Shown one piece after another: positions 1 through 5,864 of a DNA stretch of 6,718 nt. Source of the DNA: Candidatus Peribacteraceae bacterium (GTDB lineage: Bacteria > Patescibacteriota > Gracilibacteria > Peribacterales > Peribacteraceae); contig JABFSS010000067.1 in assembly GCA_013140485.1 (NCBI GenBank), forward strand, positions 1 through 6,718, written 5' to 3'. The notes under the pieces are model-generated. The model was not told the origin of the DNA. It saw only the letters and a list, made by a program, of their open reading frames with translations, and searched no databases. How positions within the stretch are numbered: position 1 is the first letter of the stretch; every line of letters begins with the position of its first letter. Both the position numbers and the translations under genes were made by a program.

Positions 1-103
1 GGATCTCCAGATCAGCGTCCTTCAGGGCTGCTCGCAGCTCAGTGAAGGATTCTTTCGAGCCACCCCAGCCGTGGAGACACAGGAGAACAGGTTTCACATT
101 CAT
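1..103 (-). CDS. Alpha/beta-hydrolase, N-terminal fragment (runs off the window)
   Basis: Reading leftward from the ATG at 103-101, the frame stays open to the window edge and gives 34 residues beginning MNVKPVLLCLHGWGGSKESF. The hydrophobic strand VLLCL followed by HGWGGS is the classic first strand and oxyanion-loop motif (HGxxGS) of alpha/beta-hydrolases such as esterases, lipases and serine hydrolases. The nucleophile elbow and the Asp/His of the triad would lie beyond the window, so substrate and activity cannot be told. The protein starts directly with the catalytic fold and has no signal peptide, so it is probably cytoplasmic. There is no Shine-Dalgarno sequence. The in-frame GTG at 97-95 (codon 3) is an alternative start, because a TATACT hexamer ends 7 bases upstream of it. 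The fold is fairly certain; the exact start is not. Confidence 0.75.
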   Translation of the reverse strand, partial: MNVKPVLLCLHGWGGSKESFTELRAALKDADLEI

Positions 104-104
104 G

Positions 105-110
105 AGTATA
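105..110 (-). promoter_or_regulatory. Candidate -10 element TATACT for the hydrolase gene
   Basis: TATACT on the minus strand matches five of six bases of the TATAAT consensus. It ends 1 base before the ATG at 103 and 7 bases before the in-frame GTG at 97. If it is a real -10, transcription would begin close to the GTG, giving a leaderless mRNA that omits the ATG. No clear -35 is visible; the upstream sequence is an A-rich run. Confidence 0.4.
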
Positions 111-122
111 GCGGCAGACGAA

Positions 123-338
123 TTATTTTTTTGTTGTAGCGAGGATATTCATTGAATTGAAAGCAAATTTCGCCGCTTCACATTTCAAGCCGGCAAGGCT
201 GATTGCCGCCGCTTGCTGCTGGTCCAAAGGCATGGTCGATTCATCTGCTGCTTCTGGGAAGCCCCGTGATGGTTTTCCGTGTGACTCGGAGAGAGGATGG
301 TTAGGTTGTGCACCGCGCAACATGAATTCAAGGCCCAT
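123..338 (-). CDS. Possible small hypothetical protein (71 aa)
   Basis: This is an open frame in the 250-base gap between the glycosyltransferase gene and the hydrolase gene, on the same strand as both. It begins 15 bases after the glycosyltransferase stop and ends (TAA) 19 bases before the hydrolase ATG, so it fits the spacing of a small co-oriented gene. I do not recognise the product. The first half is polar and rich in Pro, Ser and Gly. The second half (about residues 36-64) could form an amphipathic helix, with the run QQQAAAISLAGLKCEAAKFA. There is no signal peptide, membrane segment or Shine-Dalgarno sequence, and I see no -10 at a leaderless distance. A 67-aa ORF opposes it on the other strand, so chance cannot be excluded; the colinear position favours this strand. 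Confidence 0.35.
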   Translation of the reverse strand: MGLEFMLRGAQPNHPLSESHGKPSRGFPEAADESTMPLDQQQAAAISLAGLKCEAAKFAFNSMNILATTKK

Positions 339-353
339 AGAAAGAAGGGAGAA

Positions 354-1715
354 TCAGTAGCGCATTTTCCGCTCTTCCGATTGATTGTCAATCTCTTGAG
401 GATGCCTGCGGTGCATCGCGCACGCCAGTATCAGCACCGCCGCCGGGGCCAGCGCCTGCCGGAAGAACGCTTCGCTGTTGATGAGGAACCGCGCGTTAGG
501 AGTGAATAGGTAGATGACGGCGAGCTCGGCGACGACGAGTGCTCCCCAGAGCACATAAGCGCGGCTTTCCCATGATGTGTTCTTGTTGAGGACGATCAGC
601 GCAGCCGCGACGGGCAACACGTACCAGGCGATTCCAAACGACCCAAAGGTGAAGAGCGCCTGGAGGAAGGGAATGAGCGCGCCCTGCCACGCGAATGCGG
701 CGTCGATTTCCGAGTGGGAGATCGGAAGGCCGATGGTCAGCATCAAGAGACTGAAGGGAATGAAGAGCAAGAGCGGCGTGATGATCGGGAGCAGGGCATG
801 CGTGCGCTTCGGTGCGAGGAGGAACACGAGCAGCGCCCACGGGACGAATGCGAACCAGAGTCCTTCAAGTTTTGTCCACATCGCGGCCGCGGTCATCAGT
901 GCGGAGAGCCAGAGCCAGCGTTGGTCTGCGGTCTCTTTCCACGCGACAAGCGTAAGGAAGCCGAGCATCAGGTATCCGATCAGGTGCACGTCGCCGTAGC
1001 CCTGGGCGAGCTGGATGCTCATCAGTGGCATCGAGGCGATGGCGGTGACCGCGAGGAGAGCGGTGAACGGTCCGCGAAGTTTGCGTACCAAGAGATACGC
1101 CGCCGCGAACGAACTCAGCGACAAGAGCAGCGTGATGGTGTTCGCGATCCGGTCATTCCAGATGCGCTGCCCCTGGTTCGCCGTGATCTGCAGTCCGTGG
1201 ACGAGGAACGGATACTGCGGCTTGGCAACGCCGCGAACTTCCGTCTGGTCGAATGCCATGGACCGGTCAGTGAACGAGACCTGCGCGCGCATCGTCCAAT
1301 TGGTGTAACTGTCGACCGTGAGGGAGGGGAAGAGGACTGAGTGGACGGTGATGAAGAGGAAGATGTTTACGAGGAGGAGAAGACATGTGGCTGTGAGCAC
1401 GTTCTTCCACAGTGGCGAAATGGTCAGATGGTCGCCCCTCGATACGCTCGCGTCTCCGCCGCGAGCTACTCGGGATGACACGATGTGAGACGCCGCAATA
1501 AAGATCACCAGACCGGGCAGGATGCTCCACCATGCAAGAGGGATCTGCAGGACCGTCAGGACGAAGATGATCACCGTATTGAGCAAGGCGGCGAGCGGGA
1601 AGCTCAGCGCCAAGCGGAGGAGCAGAGACTCGCGGGGCAGGAGAATCCGCGCGGCGTTCCACCCCGCGTCGAGGAGGATCAGACAGACGATCAGGAAGAT
1701 CACGGCGCTCATCAT
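354..1715 (-). CDS. GT-C fold membrane glycosyltransferase (PMT/ArnT-like, GT39 type)
   Basis: This is a 453-aa multi-pass inner-membrane protein with roughly ten hydrophobic segments. GT-C enzymes move a sugar from a polyprenyl-phosphate donor to an acceptor on the outer face of the membrane. The family signature is visible in order. Asp135 in TVDSYTNWTMRA (133-144), in the first external loop, is the expected catalytic acid with the usual W..RA continuation. KPQYPFLVHG (165-174) corresponds to the common HPxYPxL element. GYGDVHLIGYL (239-249) resembles the GYADxxLA segment, and WTKLEGLW (280-287) resembles the SKNEGL element. The first ATG overlaps the stop of the preceding gene as ATGA; a second in-frame ATG follows at once. 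There is no Shine-Dalgarno sequence, so translation is probably coupled to the upstream gene. The C-terminal tail is short, charged and probably cytoplasmic. Acceptor and sugar are unknown. The fold call is strong; GT39 placement is likely but not certain. Confidence 0.8.
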   Translation of the reverse strand: MMSAVIFLIVCLILLDAGWNAARILLPRESLLLRLALSFPLAALLNTVIIFVLTVLQIPLAWWSILPGLVIFIAASHIVSSRVARGGDASVSRGDHLTISPLWKNVLTATCLLLLVNIFLFITVHSVLFPSLTVDSYTNWTMRAQVSFTDRSMAFDQTEVRGVAKPQYPFLVHGLQITANQGQRIWNDRIANTITLLLSLSSFAAAYLLVRKLRGPFTALLAVTAIASMPLMSIQLAQGYGDVHLIGYLMLGFLTLVAWKETADQRWLWLSALMTAAAMWTKLEGLWFAFVPWALLVFLLAPKRTHALLPIITPLLLFIPFSLLMLTIGLPISHSEIDAAFAWQGALIPFLQALFTFGSFGIAWYVLPVAAALIVLNKNTSWESRAYVLWGALVVAELAVIYLFTPNARFLINSEAFFRQALAPAAVLILACAMHRRHPQEIDNQSEERKMRY

Positions 1716-2764
1716 GGGGTGGCGGAGTAGAGGACCGAACCGTCGGCGAATGCGCGGAGTTTCGTCGCTTTTCCGCTCAGATCACCGCACGTCAGGATGC
1801 CGTCCTGCTCGCTCCACCGGAGAGCCTGCGCGACGAGGACGTGCGTCGCGCGCGGAATATCCTCCTTTGTCGCGGAGACGGGAACCGGATAGCCGAAGTA
1901 GCGGACGGCCTTGGGATAGTAATTCCCGGCGTTGGTGCAGACGTAAACGAACGGGGGCTTGGGCGCACTCACTGCGATCTCCCGTAGTGCGGTGCCGACG
2001 TCTTGCGCCGCGCCAAAATCGCCGAGCGTTCCCCTCGCGCTCCACTCGCGCAGATGCATGACGGTAAATCGCGCGAGGTCGACGGCAAACCAGAGGTGCA
2101 GGAGAAAGAATCCGCCGACCAGTATTCCCGCAGCCGCTGACTTCTTCCTTCGTCCAATCATCACCAGAGCCGCGATGATTGTCACGATTCCGATCAGCAG
2201 AACAAGCGGCATGCCCGCGAGCGTCGTGCCGCGGATGAGGTGCGGAGTCGAGACGAGATACTGCTCGCGTTGCAGGAGCCCCTTCCAGGCCGCGCGGATC
2301 ACCGAGGTATTCTCCGGCGGCAGAAATTCCATCGACTGCACCTCGACCCCGTCCGACGCCGGCGGCACGACGAACTGGAGCGCGTATTCCTGCGGCAGTA
2401 TCGACCAGCCGGGACTCGCCGTCAGGTCGATGATGGCATCCCACTCTCCTTTTGGCAGAGTCGCGTAGACCATCTCGACGGGGTCAACGGATCCTCCCCG
2501 GTGCAACGGCGCGAGATCAAGATCAATGTCCGTGCCAGACCGGTACACGATGCGCAGACGGCCGCCCCAGCCTTGCACGCTCTGGCGCGCTGCACCCCCC
2601 GTCGACTCCGCCCGCCGGTCCTTCTGCCCCTGTGTCATGTGCAGTGCAGGCGTGATCTGCACTTCCGCTGCAACAGCGATCACCGGCATTGCGCACAGGA
2701 GAATCACAAACGGAACGACGAACGCTCTGCGATACATACATGCGAGTGTAACGCGTATCGTCAC
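1712..2764 (-). CDS. Exported membrane protein of unknown function in the glycosyltransferase operon
   Basis: This is a 350-aa middle gene of the operon that I do not recognise. Reading from GTG at 2764, residues 10-33 form a good signal sequence (MYRRAFVVPFVILLCAMPVI, then AVAA before Glu34). Residues about 34-180 form a soluble, strand-rich exported domain. Two membrane segments follow at about 184-204 and 208-229, separated by the positive loop GRRKKS, which suggests an N-out, C-out hairpin. Residues 230-350 form a second soluble domain with Cys276 and Cys326 and the run NAGNYYPKAVRYFGYPVP, resembling soluble tails that follow GT-C membrane domains. The GTG overlaps the stop of the TMTC-like gene (GTGA), and the stop overlaps the next ATG, so an accessory or chaperone role for the glycosyltransferase is inferred. 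ATG at 2737 is an equally good start: it begins the signal peptide directly and drops nine residues. Confidence 0.7.
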   Translation of the reverse strand: MTIRVTLACMYRRAFVVPFVILLCAMPVIAVAAEVQITPALHMTQGQKDRRAESTGGAARQSVQGWGGRLRIVYRSGTDIDLDLAPLHRGGSVDPVEMVYATLPKGEWDAIIDLTASPGWSILPQEYALQFVVPPASDGVEVQSMEFLPPENTSVIRAAWKGLLQREQYLVSTPHLIRGTTLAGMPLVLLIGIVTIIAALVMIGRRKKSAAAGILVGGFFLLHLWFAVDLARFTVMHLREWSARGTLGDFGAAQDVGTALREIAVSAPKPPFVYVCTNAGNYYPKAVRYFGYPVPVSATKEDIPRATHVLVAQALRWSEQDGILTCGDLSGKATKLRAFADGSVLYSATP

Positions 2765-4401
2765 AGCGCATCCAGTTCCGGCTCTGCTCCCTGTAATCTC
2801 GGATTCAGTTCCACGGCGGATTGATAGGCGCTGCGCGCTTCGTCGCGCTTGCTTTGGCGCAGGAGTACACGCGCGAGCTGGAAGTACGCGTCCGCATGGG
2901 TGGGCTTGAGTTCAATGGCTTTTCGGTACATCGCTGCCGCTTGGTCCAGGTTGCCGCGGATCTGTTCGATGCCGCCGAGGTTGAAGTAGGCCTGCGGATG
3001 CTCGGGGTTGAGAGTGATGGTCATCTGCAGTGCCTGCGCCGCCCGTGTGTAGTCCTTCTGCCGCCCGTACGCGGCGCCGAGGTTCACATACGCGTCGGCA
3101 TAGGCGGGTTTCAGGCGCACCGCTTCGGACGAGAGTCGGATCGCTTCGTCCATGTCGCCCTCATCAAGCGCGAGCGAGGCCAGGTTGTTCAGGGCGACGT
3201 GAGAGGCCGGATCTTCGCGCAGCGCGTGCGTAAAGAGCGTCCGTGTGCTCGTCCACACGAGACTCTGCGCGTGCGCGAGGAATCCCAGTCCGCACGCCAC
3301 CACCACACCGATGACCATGATCGCTCGCTGCGCCATCCGGTTCCGGACGTGACTCAGGAGTGCGACGATCACGAGAATGAATCCGACGGAGGGAACGTAC
3401 GCGTAGCGGTCGGCCGCGAGCGTCACATCACCGGATTTTTGATATGCCAGAAACGTCGGCAGGAGCGCGAGGAAAAAGATCCCCACTCCCGTGACCGCTG
3501 TCCGGTCAAATCTTCGCAGGAACCACGCGCTCGCGATCAGCGCAATGACGATCAGGAGCGAGAGAAGAATGACGGGATTGCCGAGCGTGATCTGCTCCGG
3601 TGCAGCGTAGATTGGGGAAAGATGCAGTGGAATGAAGAGTTTTTCCAGGTAGAACGTCGTGCTGCGGAATGCGAGCAGCAGCGCCTGCCACGGTCCCAAG
3701 GCTTCGATCCCGCCGCCGCGTCCGATGAGCGCGACAACGCCCGCGGCATACGCGAGGAGGAAGTGTGGCCACGTCGACCGGAGCGATCGCACGGAGATCT
3801 TCTCGCCGCGCCGCCAATCGAGCAGCAGGAGGACGAAGGGCGCGAGCAGCGCCGTCGGCTTGGAGAGGAGCGCCAGGACGAAAAACATCACGCTCCACTT
3901 CTTCCATCGGCCATCACCGTCCGCGTTTTTCTCATACGCGATCAGCGTCAATAAAAAGAACATCGCCCACAGGAGTTCCTTCCGCGCACTCACCCATGCG
4001 ACGGTTTCTACGTTTACTGGATGCACTGCGAAGAGGAGGGCTCCGCCGAGCGCAAGCCCGCGGTTCTTGATCATCATCCGGAGAAACCAGAAGACCAGGA
4101 TCGCATTCGCGATATGCAAGAGCAGCGCGTCGACGTGGTACATGAACGGCTGCGCGCCGACGAACAGGTACTCAATCTGAAACGTGAAGAGCGTGAGCGG
4201 AACGTAGAGTTCGGGATCAAAGGAAGAAAAAATGCGCGGCGAGAACGACCGGATCAGCGGATTATTGATCACCACCTCAAAATCATCCCAATCGACGAAG
4301 CCGTTCCGGAGCGAGGCGCCGTAGACTGCGACGACTCCCAGAGCAATGAGAGCTGCGCAGAGGAGCGGTGTGGGCCTAAGAATTGCGCGGATATCGGCCA
4401 T
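2761..4401 (-). CDS. TMTC-like multi-pass membrane protein with C-terminal TPR repeats (putative GT-C glycosyltransferase)
   Basis: This is a 546-aa first gene of the operon. The N-terminal two thirds are about ten or more membrane segments with TMTC-type features: NGFVDWDDFEVVINNPLI (residues 33-50, acidic pair D39/D40 in the first external loop, the likely catalytic position), HPVNVETVAWVSARKELL (127-144), LSKPTALLAPF (179-189) and ADRYAYVPSVGF (330-341). Four 34-residue TPR units follow at about 398-431, 432-465, 466-499 and 500-533, each starting with Pro and with the usual A..NLG..Y and A...Y..A positions. TPRs probably bind the acceptor protein or a partner. I chose ATG 4401 because a TATAGT hexamer ends 6 bases before it and the protein then starts just before its first membrane segment. 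An ATG at 4479 would add 26 polar residues; it has a G-rich stretch upstream (GGGGGA) but would place the TATAGT inside the gene. Transfer activity is inferred from family resemblance. Confidence 0.8.
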   Translation of the reverse strand: MADIRAILRPTPLLCAALIALGVVAVYGASLRNGFVDWDDFEVVINNPLIRSFSPRIFSSFDPELYVPLTLFTFQIEYLFVGAQPFMYHVDALLLHIANAILVFWFLRMMIKNRGLALGGALLFAVHPVNVETVAWVSARKELLWAMFFLLTLIAYEKNADGDGRWKKWSVMFFVLALLSKPTALLAPFVLLLLDWRRGEKISVRSLRSTWPHFLLAYAAGVVALIGRGGGIEALGPWQALLLAFRSTTFYLEKLFIPLHLSPIYAAPEQITLGNPVILLSLLIVIALIASAWFLRRFDRTAVTGVGIFFLALLPTFLAYQKSGDVTLAADRYAYVPSVGFILVIVALLSHVRNRMAQRAIMVIGVVVACGLGFLAHAQSLVWTSTRTLFTHALREDPASHVALNNLASLALDEGDMDEAIRLSSEAVRLKPAYADAYVNLGAAYGRQKDYTRAAQALQMTITLNPEHPQAYFNLGGIEQIRGNLDQAAAMYRKAIELKPTHADAYFQLARVLLRQSKRDEARSAYQSAVELNPRLQGAEPELDAL

Positions 4402-4407
4402 ACGGAC

Positions 4408-4413
4408 ACTATA
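4408..4413 (-). promoter_or_regulatory. Candidate -10 element TATAGT of the glycosylation operon
   Basis: TATAGT (minus strand) matches five of six bases of the -10 consensus and ends exactly 6 bases before ATG 4401, with GTCCGT between. This would put the transcription start at or within a base or two of the ATG, giving a leaderless mRNA. A -35 at standard spacing is weak (GGTTAC at 17 bases). Confidence 0.55.
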
Positions 4414-4480
4414 CCTGCGTAAGAAACCAAGTAACCGATCACCCCTGCCAACGTCTACACATATGCTCTCCGGAGCCATT

Positions 4481-4486
4481 TATTCT
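4481..4486 (+). promoter_or_regulatory. Candidate -10 element TATTCT for the secreted Ala-rich protein
   Basis: TATTCT lies 14 bases before the ATG at 4501, which would leave a leader of only about 7-8 bases. The sequence between is pyrimidine-rich (TTCCCCCATTTTCT) and has no Shine-Dalgarno element. On the opposite strand, G-richness here lies just upstream of the alternative ATG 4479 of the operon. The divergent gap 4402-4500 must hold the control sites of both transcription units. Confidence 0.35.
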
Positions 4487-4500
4487 TTCCCCCATTTTCT

Positions 4501-5046
4501 ATGCGTACCATCGCCAGAACCGCTGCCGCAGCCCTCGTGAGCATGGCTCTCATCGTGCCGGCCTTCGCCCAAGGCAGCAGCAGCTCATCCGTATCCGCCA
4601 GTGTCGCCACGAGCACCGAACTTGCGTGTATGAGCGCGGCCGTTGACGTGCGCGAGACTGCCACCATCAACGCCCGTGTCAGCTTCAACGCCGGCATCAT
4701 GGCGGCTCTTGAAGCCCGCCGCGTTGCACTGAAGGCCGCGTTCACGATCGCAAACAACGCCGACCGCCAGGTCGCGATTGACGCCGCGCTGAAGGCATAT
4801 GCGAAAGCCGCCGCCACCGCGCGCACGAAGTTCAAGACCGACGTAAAGGCCGCGTGGACCGCCTTCGCAACCGCCAAGGCCAACTGTCATGTCGCCACCG
4901 ATCAGCTGACTCCCCGCAAGGTGAGAGGCGATCACGATGACGATGACGATCGCAAAGATCGCGGGTTGCACCTCGGCTTGCTCAAGTCGAAGGTGAAAGC
5001 CAAGGGCTGGCTGAGTGGTGAGATGAAGATGGATCTGAATGATTAA
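4501..5046 (+). CDS. Secreted Ala-rich helical protein with paired cysteines and acidic patch (hypothetical)
   Basis: This is a 181-aa exported protein of unknown function. Residues 1-23 are a standard signal peptide (positive start, hydrophobic core, AFA before Gln24). A Ser/Thr/Ala linker follows (25-40, including GSSSSS). Residues about 41-130 are Ala-rich and heptad-like, predicted as two or three long helices. They are bounded by Cys43 and Cys129, which could be joined by a disulfide that staples the helical bundle. Residues 143-153 are acidic (GDHDDDDDRKD), and the tail to 181 is basic and then acidic. The order, Cys-x-x-AVxxRE then AxxARxxALxxA and a second Cys after a W..F.TA segment, resembles a family of uncharacterised exported proteins I associate with Patescibacteria; this is memory, not a search. 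It is divergent from the glycosylation operon. No other nearby in-frame start fits the signal peptide. It may be a surface or periplasmic structural protein. Confidence 0.8.
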   Translation: MRTIARTAAAALVSMALIVPAFAQGSSSSSVSASVATSTELACMSAAVDVRETATINARVSFNAGIMAALEARRVALKAAFTIANNADRQVAIDAALKAYAKAAATARTKFKTDVKAAWTAFATAKANCHVATDQLTPRKVRGDHDDDDDRKDRGLHLGLLKSKVKAKGWLSGEMKMDLND

Positions 5047-5067
5047 GCAGATACGCCCGTTCAGAAG

Positions 5068-5095
5068 AAGAAGGCCGCCGAGAGGTGGTCTTCTT
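5068..5095 (+). terminator. Hairpin, probable terminator after the Ala-rich protein gene
   Basis: The arm AAGAAGGCCGCC (5068-5079) pairs with GGTGGTCTTCTT (5084-5095) over 12 positions, two of them G-T wobbles, around a GAGA tetraloop of the stable GNRA type. It starts 21 bases after the stop at 5046. The trailing T tract is weak: the 3' arm itself ends TCTTCTTT and then runs into GCATGC. It could act as an intrinsic terminator or as an mRNA 3'-end stabiliser. Its minus-strand copy is followed by CTTCTTCTG, so it might also work against transcription from the right. Confidence 0.5.
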
Positions 5096-5115
5096 TGCAT
5101 GCCCAAGATCATGCA
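5096..5115. repeat. Inverted repeat TGCATG-N8-CATGCA before the tRNA
   Basis: TGCATG at 5096-5101 is perfectly inverted as CATGCA at 5110-5115, with 8 bases between. It fills most of the gap between the terminator-like hairpin and the tRNA and overlaps CATACT (5114-5119), a possible -10 that ends 9 bases before the tRNA. It may be an operator-like site, part of the tRNA promoter, or chance. Confidence 0.35.
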
Positions 5116-5128
5116 TACTGCGTGTCGT

Positions 5129-5204
5129 GCCACGGTAGCTCAGCTGGTAGAGCACAGGACTCATAAGCCTGGGGTCGCCGGTTCAAGCCCGGCCCGTGGC
5201 ACCA
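5129..5204 (+). tRNA. tRNA with anticodon CAT, probably elongator tRNA-Met
   Basis: The full 76-base cloverleaf can be drawn by hand. The acceptor GCCACGG pairs perfectly with CCGTGGC. T8-A9 is followed by D stem GCTC/GAGC with an 8-base loop containing GG, anticodon loop CTCATAA (anticodon 5162-5164), variable loop GGGTC, T stem GCCGG/CCGGC with loop TTCAAGC, A73 and an encoded CCA. G1-C72 is a proper pair and the anticodon stem lacks three G-C pairs, so it is not the initiator. The CACA...TGGGGTC surround resembles elongator Met more than the Ile2 (lysidine) tRNA, but a CAT anticodon cannot exclude Ile2. In the anticodon stem CAGGA/GCCTG, positions 31 and 39 are A and G and do not pair. A possible -10, CATACT, lies at 5114-5119. 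Confidence 0.95.
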
Positions 5205-5212
5205 TCGGTTTG

Positions 5213-5755
5213 TTATCTATCCAACGTACTAGAAGAATACAGTTGAAAGGCTTGTTCCATGTACTGTCGCAGATTCTGGGGGACAGGTCTCATGTCTCTG
5301 TCATGATTTCTTTGATAAGCAAAGAACCATCTTCCTGTACTTTCAATTATCCATCCTGAATCAGGGTCCTCCTTTTGCAAACGAAGAATAGTGTCGCCCG
5401 TACTAAATCCAACCACCGTGAAATATGTCTCTGAATGGTTGTACTTTCCCCCAGTAACTCTTGCGCAGTCGAAAATGATAAACGGAACAGAGGAGTGTTT
5501 TCCTTCGAGTACGTTGCTGGTTTGGTCACATACTTGGGGAGAGAAAAGTACAGCATTATCAAAAGACGATCCGGCGAGCTGCATCGACTGGGTGAAATCC
5601 GCACTCAATTGTTCCGCAACTTCCGACAAACGATCACTCCTTCGTTGCTCCACTATTGTGTCTACTTTGGAATCAGCCCAAAGCATCACAATAAGGAGTA
5701 CAATCCCAGCGATTCCTGCAATAGTGATGACTGCATTTCTATACGAAGCTTTCAT
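5213..5755 (-). CDS. Membrane-anchored exported protein of unknown function
   Basis: This is a 180-aa protein that I do not recognise. Residues 8-26 form one strong membrane segment after a short positive start (MKASYR), so the rest should lie outside the membrane. Residues about 28-60 are charged and probably helical (VDTIVEQRRSDRLSEVAEQL), a likely stalk. Residues 65-150 look like a compact alpha/beta or beta domain with Cys76 and Cys97, which could form a disulfide, and a hydrophobic strand VPFIIFD (90-96). The end is amphipathic and helical. The layout of single TM, stalk and small folded domain resembles sensor or pilin-like exported proteins, but no signature supports a class. A TACTAT hexamer ends 6 bases before the ATG, supporting this start. 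The TAA stop lies 8 bases from the tRNA on the opposite strand, with no room for a terminator. Confidence 0.75.
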   Translation of the reverse strand: MKASYRNAVITIAGIAGIVLLIVMLWADSKVDTIVEQRRSDRLSEVAEQLSADFTQSMQLAGSSFDNAVLFSPQVCDQTSNVLEGKHSSVPFIIFDCARVTGGKYNHSETYFTVVGFSTGDTILRLQKEDPDSGWIIESTGRWFFAYQRNHDRDMRPVPQNLRQYMEQAFQLYSSSTLDR

Positions 5756-5761
5756 GATTGC

Positions 5762-5767
5762 ATAGTA
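5762..5767 (-). promoter_or_regulatory. Candidate -10 element TACTAT for the exported protein gene
   Basis: TACTAT (minus strand) fits TAnnnT and ends exactly 6 bases before ATG 5755, with GCAATC between. No Shine-Dalgarno sequence and no convincing -35 are present. The geometry is the same as for the TMTC-like and rhodanese genes and implies a leaderless mRNA. Confidence 0.5.
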
Positions 5768-5864
5768 CCGTATGCGTGCAGTCTGGAGCAGCGCAGATTC
5801 AATATGTACACTGTAACCCCCGCGTCACCATTACTTTTGTATATCATGAGATTCCCCTCTCGTT

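Noticed and set aside
241..300. Imperfect inverted repeat around GGAAGCCCC and GGTTTTCC in the gap after the glycosyltransferase gene
   Set aside because: Pairing is interrupted at two central positions and no T tract follows on either strand, so it does not qualify as a terminator.
714..1340. 208-aa open frame on the plus strand
   Set aside because: It is antisense to the GT-C gene, is highly charged and low in hydrophobic residues, and has no recognisable motif; a composition shadow.
2821..3954. 377-aa open frame on the plus strand
   Set aside because: It is antisense to the TMTC-like gene and its product is a monotonous Arg/Glu/His/Asp-rich string with no fold-like pattern, typical of a shadow frame in GC-rich DNA. 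The minus-strand frame has clear membrane and TPR motifs.
4455..5133. Minus-strand open frames of 142 and 182 aa across the secreted protein gene
   Set aside because: The Ala-rich frame is a mirror of Ala/Arg codons in the plus-strand gene. The plus-strand reading has a textbook signal peptide and a downstream hairpin.
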